Below are positions 1 through 6,436 of a stretch of 8,155 nucleotides of DNA, one piece after another. The notes below the pieces were generated by a model. That model was given only the letters and a program-made list of their open reading frames with translations. It was not told the origin of the DNA and did not search any database. Numbering within the stretch: the first letter of the stretch is position 1; each line of letters opens with the position of its first letter. The position numbers and the translations under genes are program-made. Source of the stretch: Pseudomonadota bacterium (GTDB taxonomy: Bacteria > Pseudomonadota > Gammaproteobacteria > Pseudomonadales > UBA5518); contig CAUJIL010000248.1 of assembly GCA_963204845.1 (NCBI GenBank), forward strand, positions 1 to 8,155. The letters are read 5' to 3'.

Positions 1-125
1 GGCAAGCATAACAGCGCCGATTGTCGCCGGGCGCAGCCTCAGGAGGTGCGGCTGCGGGGCGCGGTGCGCTCATTTGCGGTCACTGCCAGGCCAGTTCACA
101 CGCGGCAAGGCGACACGGCGACCAC

Positions 126-144
126 GTGTCGATATTTTTTACAC
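126..144 (+). promoter_or_regulatory. Putative upstream activator box for the PEP-CTERM gene
   Basis: The sequence is GTGTCGATATTTTTTACAC: an AT-rich core flanked by inverted GTGT/ACAC ends, in otherwise GC-rich surroundings. It lies about 52 bp upstream of a -24/-12 promoter, a position where sigma-54 enhancer-binding proteins commonly bind. PEP-CTERM genes in several proteobacteria are controlled by the PrsK/PrsR two-component system together with RpoN, so a PrsR-type activator is the natural candidate. The assignment is inference from position and symmetry, because I cannot check it against a known PrsR site. Confidence 0.4.
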
Positions 145-195
145 AGCAATCGCCATCGCATGTGTATGTGTTTGTTTTGCCTTCGCTTTATCCAT

Positions 196-210
196 TGGCG
201 CAAAATTTGC
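196..210 (+). promoter_or_regulatory. Sigma-54 (-24/-12) promoter of the PEP-CTERM gene
   Basis: TGGCGCAAAATTTGC matches the RpoN consensus TGGCAC-N5-TTGC at all but one position. The invariant GG (197-198) and GC (209-210) are separated by exactly 10 nt, as required. Transcription should start near 221-223, giving a leader of about 70 nt before the GTG start at 291. A Shine-Dalgarno GAGGGAG lies at 276-282. No good sigma-70 promoter competes nearby. Sigma-54 control of PEP-CTERM genes is known from PrsK/PrsR systems, which supports the call. Confidence 0.75.
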
Positions 211-290
211 CTAGTGAATCCGTCGGCGACGCAGCACACGGTGCGGCGTTACGTTAATCGATTTTCTGATCCACCGAGGGAGCCCTACTC

Positions 291-881
291 GTGAAACATC
301 TGCTCACCGGCGCACTGTTCGCCATGCTCTGCACCACCGCCTCCGCCACCACGATCGAGGCACAACTCGGCGACGCCGACGGCTTCGGCATCGGCGTCAC
401 CCACGCGAGCGGCTTCCTATGGTCCGCCATCGGGGGCGGTGACGGCGACGGCACCGACAGGTGGGTTTACGGCACCCAGGCGGCGACCCTGACCTACAGC
501 CTCGGCACTCTGGGGCCGATCACCTCCGCCTCGCTCGAGGTATTCACGGGGGGCCAGGGACTTTATGGCCTCACCTCGGTGCTGATCGACGGTCAACTGC
601 TCGGCACCCTCACCGACGGCGACGACGTCGGCCCGATGTACAACTATGCATGGCGCGACACCTTCGACCTCTCGTCGTTCCTCGGGCTGCTCGACGGCAG
701 CAACACGCTCACGTTCCAGACCAACAATAGCGGCGACGGCTGGGTGCTCGACTACGCCAGGCTCACGATCTCGGACGAGGGCGGCGCCCCGGTGCCCGAA
801 CCGAGCGCACTCGCACTGCTCGCCGCCGGCCTGATCGCCGTGCGCCTCGCCGCAAGGAAGCAGCGCACCGCCCAAGCGTAG
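291..881 (+). CDS. PEP-CTERM sorting domain-containing surface protein
   Basis: This 196-residue exported protein has an N-terminal signal peptide (residues 1-20; Lys2, a hydrophobic stretch, probable cleavage after Ala-Ser-Ala). The body is about 145 residues, rich in Gly, Asp, Thr and Ser, and looks beta-rich. It ends in a canonical PEP-CTERM signal: VPEP at 168-171, a hydrophobic segment at about 173-188, then a basic cluster (R189, K190, R192). PEP-CTERM proteins are processed at the inner membrane by exosortase (EpsH/XrtA) and released to the surface or exopolysaccharide matrix. The body has no recognised catalytic motif, so its own function is unknown. The GTG start is chosen because GAGGGAG sits 8 nt upstream and the signal peptide begins there. 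The stop codon lies inside the head of the downstream palindromic repeat. The gene has its own sigma-54-type promoter and shows no functional link to the convergent molybdoenzyme operon. Exosortase is not encoded in the window. Confidence 0.9.
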   Translation: MKHLLTGALFAMLCTTASATTIEAQLGDADGFGIGVTHASGFLWSAIGGGDGDGTDRWVYGTQAATLTYSLGTLGPITSASLEVFTGGQGLYGLTSVLIDGQLLGTLTDGDDVGPMYNYAWRDTFDLSSFLGLLDGSNTLTFQTNNSGDGWVLDYARLTISDEGGAPVPEPSALALLAAGLIAVRLAARKQRTAQA

Positions 882-926
882 GTTCGGCCTGTGGCCGAAC
901 ACCGTCCGGGCACAGCCCGGACCTAC
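878..926. repeat. Inverted pair of REP-like hairpins with GTAG heads (REPIN-like)
   Basis: Two perfect 8-bp stems with 3-nt loops lie 3 nt apart: GTTCGGCC-TGT-GGCCGAAC (882-900) and GTCCGGGC-ACA-GCCCGGAC (904-922). Each is preceded on its own strand by a GTAG head (878-881, and CTAC at 923-926), so the element is two copies of one 23-nt unit in inverted orientation. The units match at 19 of 23 positions. All four differences fall into two compensatory stem pairs (T-A to C-G, and C-G to G-C). GTAG-headed hairpins in inverted pairs are the hallmark of REPINs mobilised by RAYT (TnpA-REP) proteins. The element fills the gap between convergent gene ends and supplies the TAG stop of the PEP-CTERM gene. 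It may act as a bidirectional transcription or RNA-stability barrier. There is no U-tract for a classical terminator. Confidence 0.75.
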
Positions 927-927
927 A

Positions 928-1590
928 TCATGGTCGGCCGGTGGACACCATCGGCACCACGCCGTGGGCATCGAGCGCCGCGGGGAGGAAGCCTCCCAGC
1001 AAGCGGGCGCAGGCATCGTGGAACGGCTGCGCGGTGGCGGCGATGACGCGGTCACAGAAACCACGCATCCACGCCCCGGGATGGGCGACCAGGAAATCCG
1101 TCCGCGCGCGCCGGAACGCCCCGGCATCGAGTCCGTGCCGCTGGTAGCGTTCCTGCTGGAACGCGAGGAAGTGCAGGAACTCGAGTTCGCTGACCAGGTG
1201 ATCGGGCATCTCGCTCGGGTTCCTTGCTAGCTTCAGCCCGAAATGCGTGTAGAAGCGCAGCACCCGTTCCATCACGTCCATGCGGTTGCCGCGGTGCTCA
1301 CCCTCGTGCAATGAGCACAACGGCGCGTCGCGGTTGCCGAAATAGAACAGCCGGCTGTACTCCACGGCGAGCGCCTCGCGCGTGACCTTGCCCTCGAACG
1401 CCGCCACCGGCAGCTCCGCCCACAGCTCGGGGGCGAGCGCGCCGAAGCTGCGCTGCAGCCGCTGCTTCAACTCGCCGCTCGCGAGTTGCGCGGGAAGCGC
1501 CGCGTCCGGATGGTCGAACAGCCGCGCGAGCAGCGCCCACGCCTCGCTTTCCAGCGCCACCGGCCATGCCTTCGCCGCGGGCGCGCTCAT
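928..1590 (-). CDS. TorD-family molybdoenzyme maturation chaperone (delta subunit)
   Basis: This 220-residue cytoplasmic protein is typical of the TorD/DmsD/NarJ family in length and all-helical composition. Visible family marks are the EYSRLF segment (residues 77-82) and the signature E127-x3-H131-x3-E135-x-E-F-L139 in a helix. Such chaperones bind the Tat signal and apoprotein of one molybdoenzyme and hold it until molybdopterin and Fe-S clusters are inserted. They do not form part of the final enzyme. The gene is last in the operon. Its ATG overlaps the alpha-subunit stop (ATGA, 1587-1590), with GGAGG 4-5 nt upstream inside the alpha gene, indicating translational coupling. The dedicated partner is therefore the alpha subunit. 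By analogy it corresponds to EbdD, DdhD or SerD. Family assignment is secure, but orthology to a named chaperone is not. Confidence 0.88.
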   Translation of the reverse strand: MSAPAAKAWPVALESEAWALLARLFDHPDAALPAQLASGELKQRLQRSFGALAPELWAELPVAAFEGKVTREALAVEYSRLFYFGNRDAPLCSLHEGEHRGNRMDVMERVLRFYTHFGLKLARNPSEMPDHLVSELEFLHFLAFQQERYQRHGLDAGAFRRARTDFLVAHPGAWMRGFCDRVIAATAQPFHDACARLLGGFLPAALDAHGVVPMVSTGRP

Positions 1591-4472
1591 GCGCCCTCCA
1601 CGCGTTCGACCTCGACACGGGTGTCGCGATCGGACGGACCGGGTGTCGCGGCCAACGGCAACGGTTGCAGGTGGAAATAGCCGCCGGCGAGTTGCAGCGG
1701 ATTGATCGGGCTGGCGGTGACGGCCGCGTAGGATTTGCCGTCGCGGTACTGGTACGGCTCCCAGGCATGGTGCTGCATCAGCTGCCCCGGCCGCAGGCCG
1801 GACAGGATCATCGCGCGGGTCTCGAAGGAATCGATGTCGTTGAACACGCGCACCAGGTCACCGTCGGCGATGCCGCGCTGGCGCGCGTCGTCGCTGTTGA
1901 TGAAGATCGTCGGCTCGCCGCGCTGCAGACGCAGCAGGTTCGGATGGTCGCGCCAGCTGGCGTGGATCGACCAGCGCGTGTGCCCGCCGGTCATGCGCAG
2001 CGGATGGTCGCCGCCGATCGCCGGACTGTCCTTGTGCGTGGGCAGTTGCTCGCCCTGCTCCATGAAGAACGGGTGATCGATGTAGAACTGGATCCGGCGC
2101 GTCAGCGTGGGCCACGGCAGTTTCTTCTCCGTGTGCCAGGTGTTGGCCGTGATCGTGGCGTCGGGGGCGATGTCGGTCGCGTTCGCGGTGTTGATCAGGC
2201 TGATGTCGAGCCCGGTATAGCGCGCGAAGCCCTTGCGCTTGAGTTCCTCCCAGCCGATGCCGCCCAGGTTCGTGGTCATCTCCAGGATGTCGGTCAGCAG
2301 CTGCTGGTCGCTGTGTTCGTCGTAGCGGCCGTGGAAGCCGAACTCGTCGAAGACTTCGTCGAGTCGCCGCGACTTGCCCGCGCGATCGACGAAGTCCCGG
2401 ATGCCGCGTTCGATCGCGCGCTGCTGGATCGTCTTCAGCAACAGCGCGACGAAGGCCCAGTCGGATTTCGACTCCCCGAGCGGCGGCACCGCCTGCGAGA
2501 CGATGTGCGCGTACGGCGCCAGCGGCGTGGCCCACGTGATGTCGTCCTTTTCGTACCAGCCCGCGGCCGGAAACACGTAGTCGCTGTGCAGCGCCGTGTT
2601 GCTCATGCGCCAGTCGAGCGTGACCAGCAGGTCGAGCTCCTGGACGAAGGTCTCGTAGAGCCGGTTGTAGCCGCGGGTGCGGCGCAGGATATTGCCGCCG
2701 ACCTCGAGGAACACGCGCTGGCGGCTGGTCGGCGGCTCGATCTGCCAGCCCTTGGCGTAGGCCTCCTGCAGGAACGCATCGAGCTCGCGCTGCATCGTGG
2801 GGTCCCATCTGGCCGAACTCCCCAGCAGGCTTCCCAGCCCGAAGCGGTACCAGTAGAGATTCGACGGCAGATGCGCGCCGCTGCGGTAGGCCTCGCGCGC
2901 CAGCTCGTAGACGATCATCTCGTCGGTATGGCCGGCCATCTTCCACTGCAGTGCGCGGGGAGTGTTCTTGATCTGCAGCAGCAGCGCACCGATCTGCGGC
3001 GAGAAGCCGCCGTCCGACACCGCGATCGTCTCGTGTCCGGCGATCGACAGCGCTGGGAACCCGACGATGCCGCTGCCCTTGCGGCCGATCTGCCCGCACA
3101 ACGTCATCAGCAGGATCTGGCACCGCTCCATCTCGAGCCCGTGGTAGAACTTCGAGAAATTCGACTGCGTGACCATCGCGGCCGCTTTCGCGGTGGCGAT
3201 CCGCCGCGCCAGCGCGGCCAGCGTGCGCGCACCCACCCCGGTGATGGCCTGCACGCGCGCGGCGTCGTAGTCCGCGAGGTGACGCTTCAGCAGCGCGAAC
3301 ACCGGCGTGACGGTGACCTCCCCGCCGGGCGTTGCCACCGTGTACTCGCCTTCGAGCGCCGGCTGCACGCGGTCGAGAACGAGCGAGCGGTGATCACAAC
3401 GGCGCAGCGAATCACTGCCGGTATCCCAGACATGGAAGCGATCGTCGGCCCCGCCCTCCTCGAGGTCGCTGGCACGCAGGAACAGCCCCGTGTCGGTGCG
3501 CACCAGCAACGGCAGATCGGTCTGTTCCGCGATGAAGGCGCGGTCCTCCAGCCCCTCGTCGAGGATGATCCTGCACATCCCCAGCGCGAGCGCCGCGTCG
3601 GTGCCCACCGACACCGGGATCCACTCGTCGGCGTGCACCGCGGAGGCGCTGTAATCGGGTGCGATGGTCACGATGTGCGCGCCGTTGTAGCGCGCCTCGT
3701 TCAGGAAGTGCGCGTTCGGGATCTGCGTGAAAACCGGATTGCCGCCCCAGATCAGGATCAGGTCCGAGTAGAAGAAATCGTCCATCGAGCCGGAGAAGCT
3801 GATCTTGCCGACCGTGGCCTGCGCTCCGGGATGGTGGTCGCCCACGTCGCTGTTCACGTCGAGCAGCGGCGTGTCCAGCACGTGCGCACCGCGGAACACC
3901 CCGGTGCCGTGACCGCCCCCGCTGGAGGCCGTGCCGCCGTCCCACACGACCGAACCCGGACCGTCCTCGACCAGCGCGTCGATGATCCGGTCGGCCACCT
4001 CGCGCAGCCCTTCCTCCCAGCTCACGCGCTGCCAGCGTCCCTCGCCGCGCGCACCCACACGCTTGATCGGGTACCTGATGCGTCCCTCGTCGTACATGCG
4101 CTGGCTGTAACAGCCGCCCTTCTGGCAGCCGCGCGGGTTGTAGTCGGGCACCGCGGGGTCGGTTGGCTCGTAGACGCCGGACTGCTCCTCGCGCCACACG
4201 ATGCCGTCCTTCACGAACACATCCCACGCACAGCCGCGCTGGTACCAGCAGTTCACGATGTGGGTCGACTTCACCACGCTGTCCCAGGTCCATTGCGCGC
4301 GGTACAGGTCCTCGAAACCCTGATAGACCGGCGCCGGTCCCGGCGGCGGCAACACGTCCGCACCCGCGGCCTCCGCCCACACCAGCTGGCGCAGCGACAA
4401 GCCGAGGCTGCCGCCGGCGAGCGCGGCGCCGCCGGCCAGCACGAACCGCCGCCGTTGCAGGTCAACGGGCAT
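1587..4472 (-). CDS. Type II DMSO reductase-family molybdopterin oxidoreductase, catalytic alpha subunit (EbdA/DdhA/SerA-like)
   Basis: About 961 residues, close to the length of EbdA-type subunits. It begins with a Tat signal (twin arginines in RRRF at residues 7-10, then an Ala/Gly/Leu-rich stretch to about 35), so the folded cofactor-loaded enzyme should be periplasmic. The FS0 cluster motif follows: H71-x3-C75, C81 and C116. The His ligand marks type II enzymes, and the C81-C116 spacing of 35 equals that in NarG. The probable molybdenum ligand is D209 in SDVGDH. A further cofactor-region signature is IWGGNPVFTQIP, and the C-terminal third carries the molybdopterin dinucleotide-binding domain (MTGGHTRWSIH segment). 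I chose the ATG at 4472 because GGGAGG lies 5 nt upstream. An in-frame ATG at 4490 lacks a ribosome binding site. The gene overlaps the beta gene by 11 bp. Relatives reduce selenate or chlorate, or oxidise dimethylsulfide, ethylbenzene or steroid side chains. The divergent TetR and SDR genes favour hydroxylation of an organic substrate, but this is inference. Confidence 0.93.
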   Translation of the reverse strand: MPVDLQRRRFVLAGGAALAGGSLGLSLRQLVWAEAAGADVLPPPGPAPVYQGFEDLYRAQWTWDSVVKSTHIVNCWYQRGCAWDVFVKDGIVWREEQSGVYEPTDPAVPDYNPRGCQKGGCYSQRMYDEGRIRYPIKRVGARGEGRWQRVSWEEGLREVADRIIDALVEDGPGSVVWDGGTASSGGGHGTGVFRGAHVLDTPLLDVNSDVGDHHPGAQATVGKISFSGSMDDFFYSDLILIWGGNPVFTQIPNAHFLNEARYNGAHIVTIAPDYSASAVHADEWIPVSVGTDAALALGMCRIILDEGLEDRAFIAEQTDLPLLVRTDTGLFLRASDLEEGGADDRFHVWDTGSDSLRRCDHRSLVLDRVQPALEGEYTVATPGGEVTVTPVFALLKRHLADYDAARVQAITGVGARTLAALARRIATAKAAAMVTQSNFSKFYHGLEMERCQILLMTLCGQIGRKGSGIVGFPALSIAGHETIAVSDGGFSPQIGALLLQIKNTPRALQWKMAGHTDEMIVYELAREAYRSGAHLPSNLYWYRFGLGSLLGSSARWDPTMQRELDAFLQEAYAKGWQIEPPTSRQRVFLEVGGNILRRTRGYNRLYETFVQELDLLVTLDWRMSNTALHSDYVFPAAGWYEKDDITWATPLAPYAHIVSQAVPPLGESKSDWAFVALLLKTIQQRAIERGIRDFVDRAGKSRRLDEVFDEFGFHGRYDEHSDQQLLTDILEMTTNLGGIGWEELKRKGFARYTGLDISLINTANATDIAPDATITANTWHTEKKLPWPTLTRRIQFYIDHPFFMEQGEQLPTHKDSPAIGGDHPLRMTGGHTRWSIHASWRDHPNLLRLQRGEPTIFINSDDARQRGIADGDLVRVFNDIDSFETRAMILSGLRPGQLMQHHAWEPYQYRDGKSYAAVTASPINPLQLAGGYFHLQPLPLAATPGPSDRDTRVEVERVEGA

Positions 4473-5553
4473 GGAAACCTCCCGGGACATCGGCCGGTCC
4501 GTTGGGGAAATCCGGGAACATGCCCTCCGGCCAGCGATACACGATCAGCGTGTCCAGCAGCTCCGACTTCCCGCCCGCACGCCGGTGCGCCATCTCGCGC
4601 TCGAGGGTCGCCAGCGCCTCGTCGACGCCGGCGCCGAACAGGCTGCGCAGGTACTCGGTGGGAATGCGCCGCGACCCCTCGATCGCGTTGCCGTCGGCAT
4701 CGATCCGCGGCGGCGACAGCGGCGGAACGTAATACACGTTGGGCTGCGTGCCGTACTCCTCGTGCAGCGGCAACGCCACCCTGAAGCGGTGCACCAGCTG
4801 GTGGATGGGCCCGGCCTCGTCGTCGAGGTAGCCCACGAAGCGCAAGCGCCCCGGGCACTGCCGCGCGCAGGCCGGCGCCACGCCCGCCTCGACGCGCGGA
4901 AAGCAGAAGATGCACTTCTGGCCGATCTGGCGCACGTGATTGAAATAGATCCGCTTGTACGGACACGCCTCCATGCACATCCGGTAGCCGCGGCAGCGCG
5001 TCTCGTCGATCAGCACGATGCCGTCCTGCTCGCGCTTGTAGATCGCACCGCGCGGGCAGGCCTCGAGGCACGCCGGGTGCGTGCAGTGGTTGCAGATGCG
5101 CGGCAGGTAGAAGTGCCAGGAGTTCGGGTACGTGCCGTCGCCCTGGTCCTCGTCCCAGTTCGGCCCCCACGCCGGCGGGCGCTCGCGGGCGGTGACGGGC
5201 TGCAAATGGCTGTGCTTGCCTTCGCCGCCGAAGAACATCTGCGCGTGATTGAATTGCCACGCCTCGCCGTGTTCCTCGCGCACCGGAATCAGGCCCGGGC
5301 GCGCCTCGCCGGCGGCGTCGAAGCCCCCGCCCATCTGCTCCCAGCCGCGCGGGGTTCCCTGCCCCGGCATGGTGTTGACCACCGCCCACCACTGCCCTTC
5401 CATGCCCTCGCGGCTGGTCCACTGCGTCTTGCAGGCGATGGCGCAGGTATGACAGCCGAGGCACTTGTTGAGATCGAACACCATCGCCAGCTGGCGCTTC
5501 GGTTTCACGATCCCGCCGTTCACTTCCCGGCCCGTCAACGACGCCTCGCTCAT
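4462..5553 (-). CDS. Iron-sulfur beta subunit of type II DMSO reductase-family enzyme
   Basis: This 363-residue electron-transfer subunit carries four Fe-S cluster motifs. They are C31-x2-C34-x2-C37-x3-C41, C154-x2-C157-x4-C162-x3-C166, C187-x5-C193-x3-C197 and C214-x2-C217-x11-C229-x3-C233. In the third motif Tyr190 stands where a fourth cysteine would be, as Trp does in NarH, so one [3Fe-4S] and three [4Fe-4S] clusters are expected. It passes electrons between the alpha-subunit FS0 cluster and an acceptor. It has no signal peptide and would be co-exported with the Tat-tagged alpha subunit. Homologues are NarH, EbdB, DdhB and SerB. It is the first gene of the operon, preceding alpha, whereas characterised operons usually start with alpha. 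The start at 5553 has a modest GGGGA ribosome site and leaves about 73 nt of leader from the predicted transcription start. The C-terminal coding sequence contains the ribosome site for alpha. Confidence 0.93.
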   Translation of the reverse strand: MSEASLTGREVNGGIVKPKRQLAMVFDLNKCLGCHTCAIACKTQWTSREGMEGQWWAVVNTMPGQGTPRGWEQMGGGFDAAGEARPGLIPVREEHGEAWQFNHAQMFFGGEGKHSHLQPVTARERPPAWGPNWDEDQGDGTYPNSWHFYLPRICNHCTHPACLEACPRGAIYKREQDGIVLIDETRCRGYRMCMEACPYKRIYFNHVRQIGQKCIFCFPRVEAGVAPACARQCPGRLRFVGYLDDEAGPIHQLVHRFRVALPLHEEYGTQPNVYYVPPLSPPRIDADGNAIEGSRRIPTEYLRSLFGAGVDEALATLEREMAHRRAGGKSELLDTLIVYRWPEGMFPDFPNGPADVPGGFHAR

Positions 5554-5610
5554 GCGCTGTCCCCGGCGATCGGTCGACCGGCGCGCCCGGCGGCGCCCCC
5601 GTCAACCCAA

Positions 5611-5640
5611 TGCAAAGAGTATGTGTATACGTTGTATACT
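5611..5640 (+). promoter_or_regulatory. Candidate promoter of the tetR-VOC-SDR unit
   Basis: TATACT (5635-5640) matches the sigma-70 -10 consensus at 5 of 6 positions and leads to a start near 5647, some 43 nt before the tetR ATG. The -35 is weak: TGCAAA at 5611-5616 with an 18-nt spacer is the best candidate. The -10 sits in the operator palindrome, back to back with the -10 of the molybdoenzyme promoter, so both directions could be controlled by one bound dimer. Confidence 0.4.
5625..5639. promoter_or_regulatory. Probable TetR-family operator
   Basis: GTATAC-gtt-GTATAC is a perfect inverted repeat with 6-bp half-sites and a 3-nt spacer. Each half-site is itself palindromic, so it is also a direct repeat. 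A degenerate third copy, GTATGT, abuts it at 5619-5624. The site lies between the divergent beta-subunit and tetR genes and overlaps the predicted -10 elements of both. That is the usual location for an autoregulating TetR repressor that also controls its divergent neighbour. Binding by the adjacent regulator is inferred. Confidence 0.6.
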
Positions 5641-5662
5641 ACCGTGCACGAATCGGTGTCAA
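5633..5662 (-). promoter_or_regulatory. Sigma-70-type promoter of the beta-alpha-delta operon
   Basis: On the minus strand a perfect -35 TTGACA (complement of 5657-5662) is followed after 18 nt by TATACA (complement of 5633-5638) as -10. Transcription would start near 5626. The -10 lies within the GTATAC palindrome, so a repressor bound there would block RNA polymerase. The evidence is consensus matching and position only, but the AT-rich patch stands out sharply from its GC-rich surroundings. Confidence 0.6.
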
Positions 5663-5689
5663 CATCACCCGGCTACGGAAGCGCAGTGC

Positions 5690-6400
5690 ATGAGGAGTCC
5701 GGAATTGGCGGCCCGCAAGCGGACCAAGGAGCCCGGCCGGCGCGCGGGCCAGCTGTCGCGCCTCGAGATCCAGCGCGCCGCGCTCCGGATCGTCGACGTG
5801 GCGGGACTGGCCGAACTCACCGTGCGCCGGCTGGCGCAGTCACTGCACGTGACGCCGATGGCGATCTACCGCTACTTCCCGAACAAGGCGGCGCTCGAGG
5901 CCACACTGGTGGACCTCGTCGTCAGCGATTCCGCGGTGACCGCGCACGACACACCCGAACTGCGGCTGTGGCTGCTGCACACCTTCGCGCGCATGCGCCA
6001 CGCGTTGTGCCGGCACCCGGGCATCATGCCGCTGCTGGGCACCGCATCGCACTCCTCCGGCAACGCGCTCGCCATCGTCGAACAGGTGCTCGGCCGCATG
6101 CGCAGCCACGGCATCGGCAGCGAGGACGCCACCCGGCTGTTCTACCGCGCCACGGCATTCACGCTGGGCAGCGTGGTCATGATGGACAGCGCCAGCCTCG
6201 CGCACTTCGTGAAGCCGCGCCCGGTGCAGGACGAACTGCGGCGCCAGCAGCGCCACGGCTTCGCCGCGCTGCCGAAGACCGAGTTCCCGCAAGTGGTCGC
6301 CGCCAGCGCGGCGCTGGCGGACTGCTACAGCGGCAAGCGCTTCGAGCAGGAACTGCTGGGCGTGATCGATGATACGCTGCAGGCCGCGCCGCACTCGTAG
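5690..6400 (+). CDS. TetR/AcrR-family transcriptional regulator
   Basis: This 236-residue DNA-binding regulator has a TetR N-terminal helix-turn-helix domain at about residues 22-69, including the signature segment TVRRLAQSLHVTPMAIYRYF (44-63) followed by NK. The basic N-terminus (RKRTKEPGRR) probably adds minor-groove contacts. The C-terminal ligand-binding and dimerisation part is helical, and its effector cannot be predicted. The gene is divergent from the molybdoenzyme operon across a 136-bp region with a palindrome on both -10 boxes, so it most likely represses that operon and itself until a substrate or pathway intermediate binds. The VOC and SDR genes follow at 36 and 25 bp and are probably co-transcribed. 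The ATG at 5690 has only a weak ribosome site (GGAAG). An in-frame TTG at 5705 has a stronger one (GAGGAG, 7-nt spacing), so the real protein may be 5 residues shorter. Confidence 0.9.
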   Translation: MRSPELAARKRTKEPGRRAGQLSRLEIQRAALRIVDVAGLAELTVRRLAQSLHVTPMAIYRYFPNKAALEATLVDLVVSDSAVTAHDTPELRLWLLHTFARMRHALCRHPGIMPLLGTASHSSGNALAIVEQVLGRMRSHGIGSEDATRLFYRATAFTLGSVVMMDSASLAHFVKPRPVQDELRRQQRHGFAALPKTEFPQVVAASAALADCYSGKRFEQELLGVIDDTLQAAPHS

Positions 6401-6436
6401 CGCAGGCATTCCGATCCCATGATGCAGGTGAACCGC

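Noticed and set aside
1..294. Frame 1 is open from the window edge to 294, suggesting the tail of an upstream gene or a small protein
   Set aside because: It runs through the AT-rich activator box and the sigma-54 promoter. Its translation changes character completely midway and shows no domain.
882..922. The two hairpins as ordinary rho-independent terminators
   Set aside because: Neither stem is followed by a T-tract on either strand. The GTAG heads and inverted duplication fit a REP-type repeat better, though a termination role is still possible.
1566..4784. A 1072-codon open frame on the plus strand, antisense to the alpha gene
   Set aside because: It is a mirror of the GC-rich codon bias of the alpha gene. 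The translation is Arg/Ala/Val/His-rich, with no family motif or ribosome site, while the opposite strand encodes an unmistakable molybdoenzyme.
4471..6372. A 633-codon plus-strand open frame antisense to beta and running on into tetR in another frame
   Set aside because: It spans the divergent promoter region and two well-supported genes, with low-complexity Arg/Ala-rich content. It is a shadow frame.
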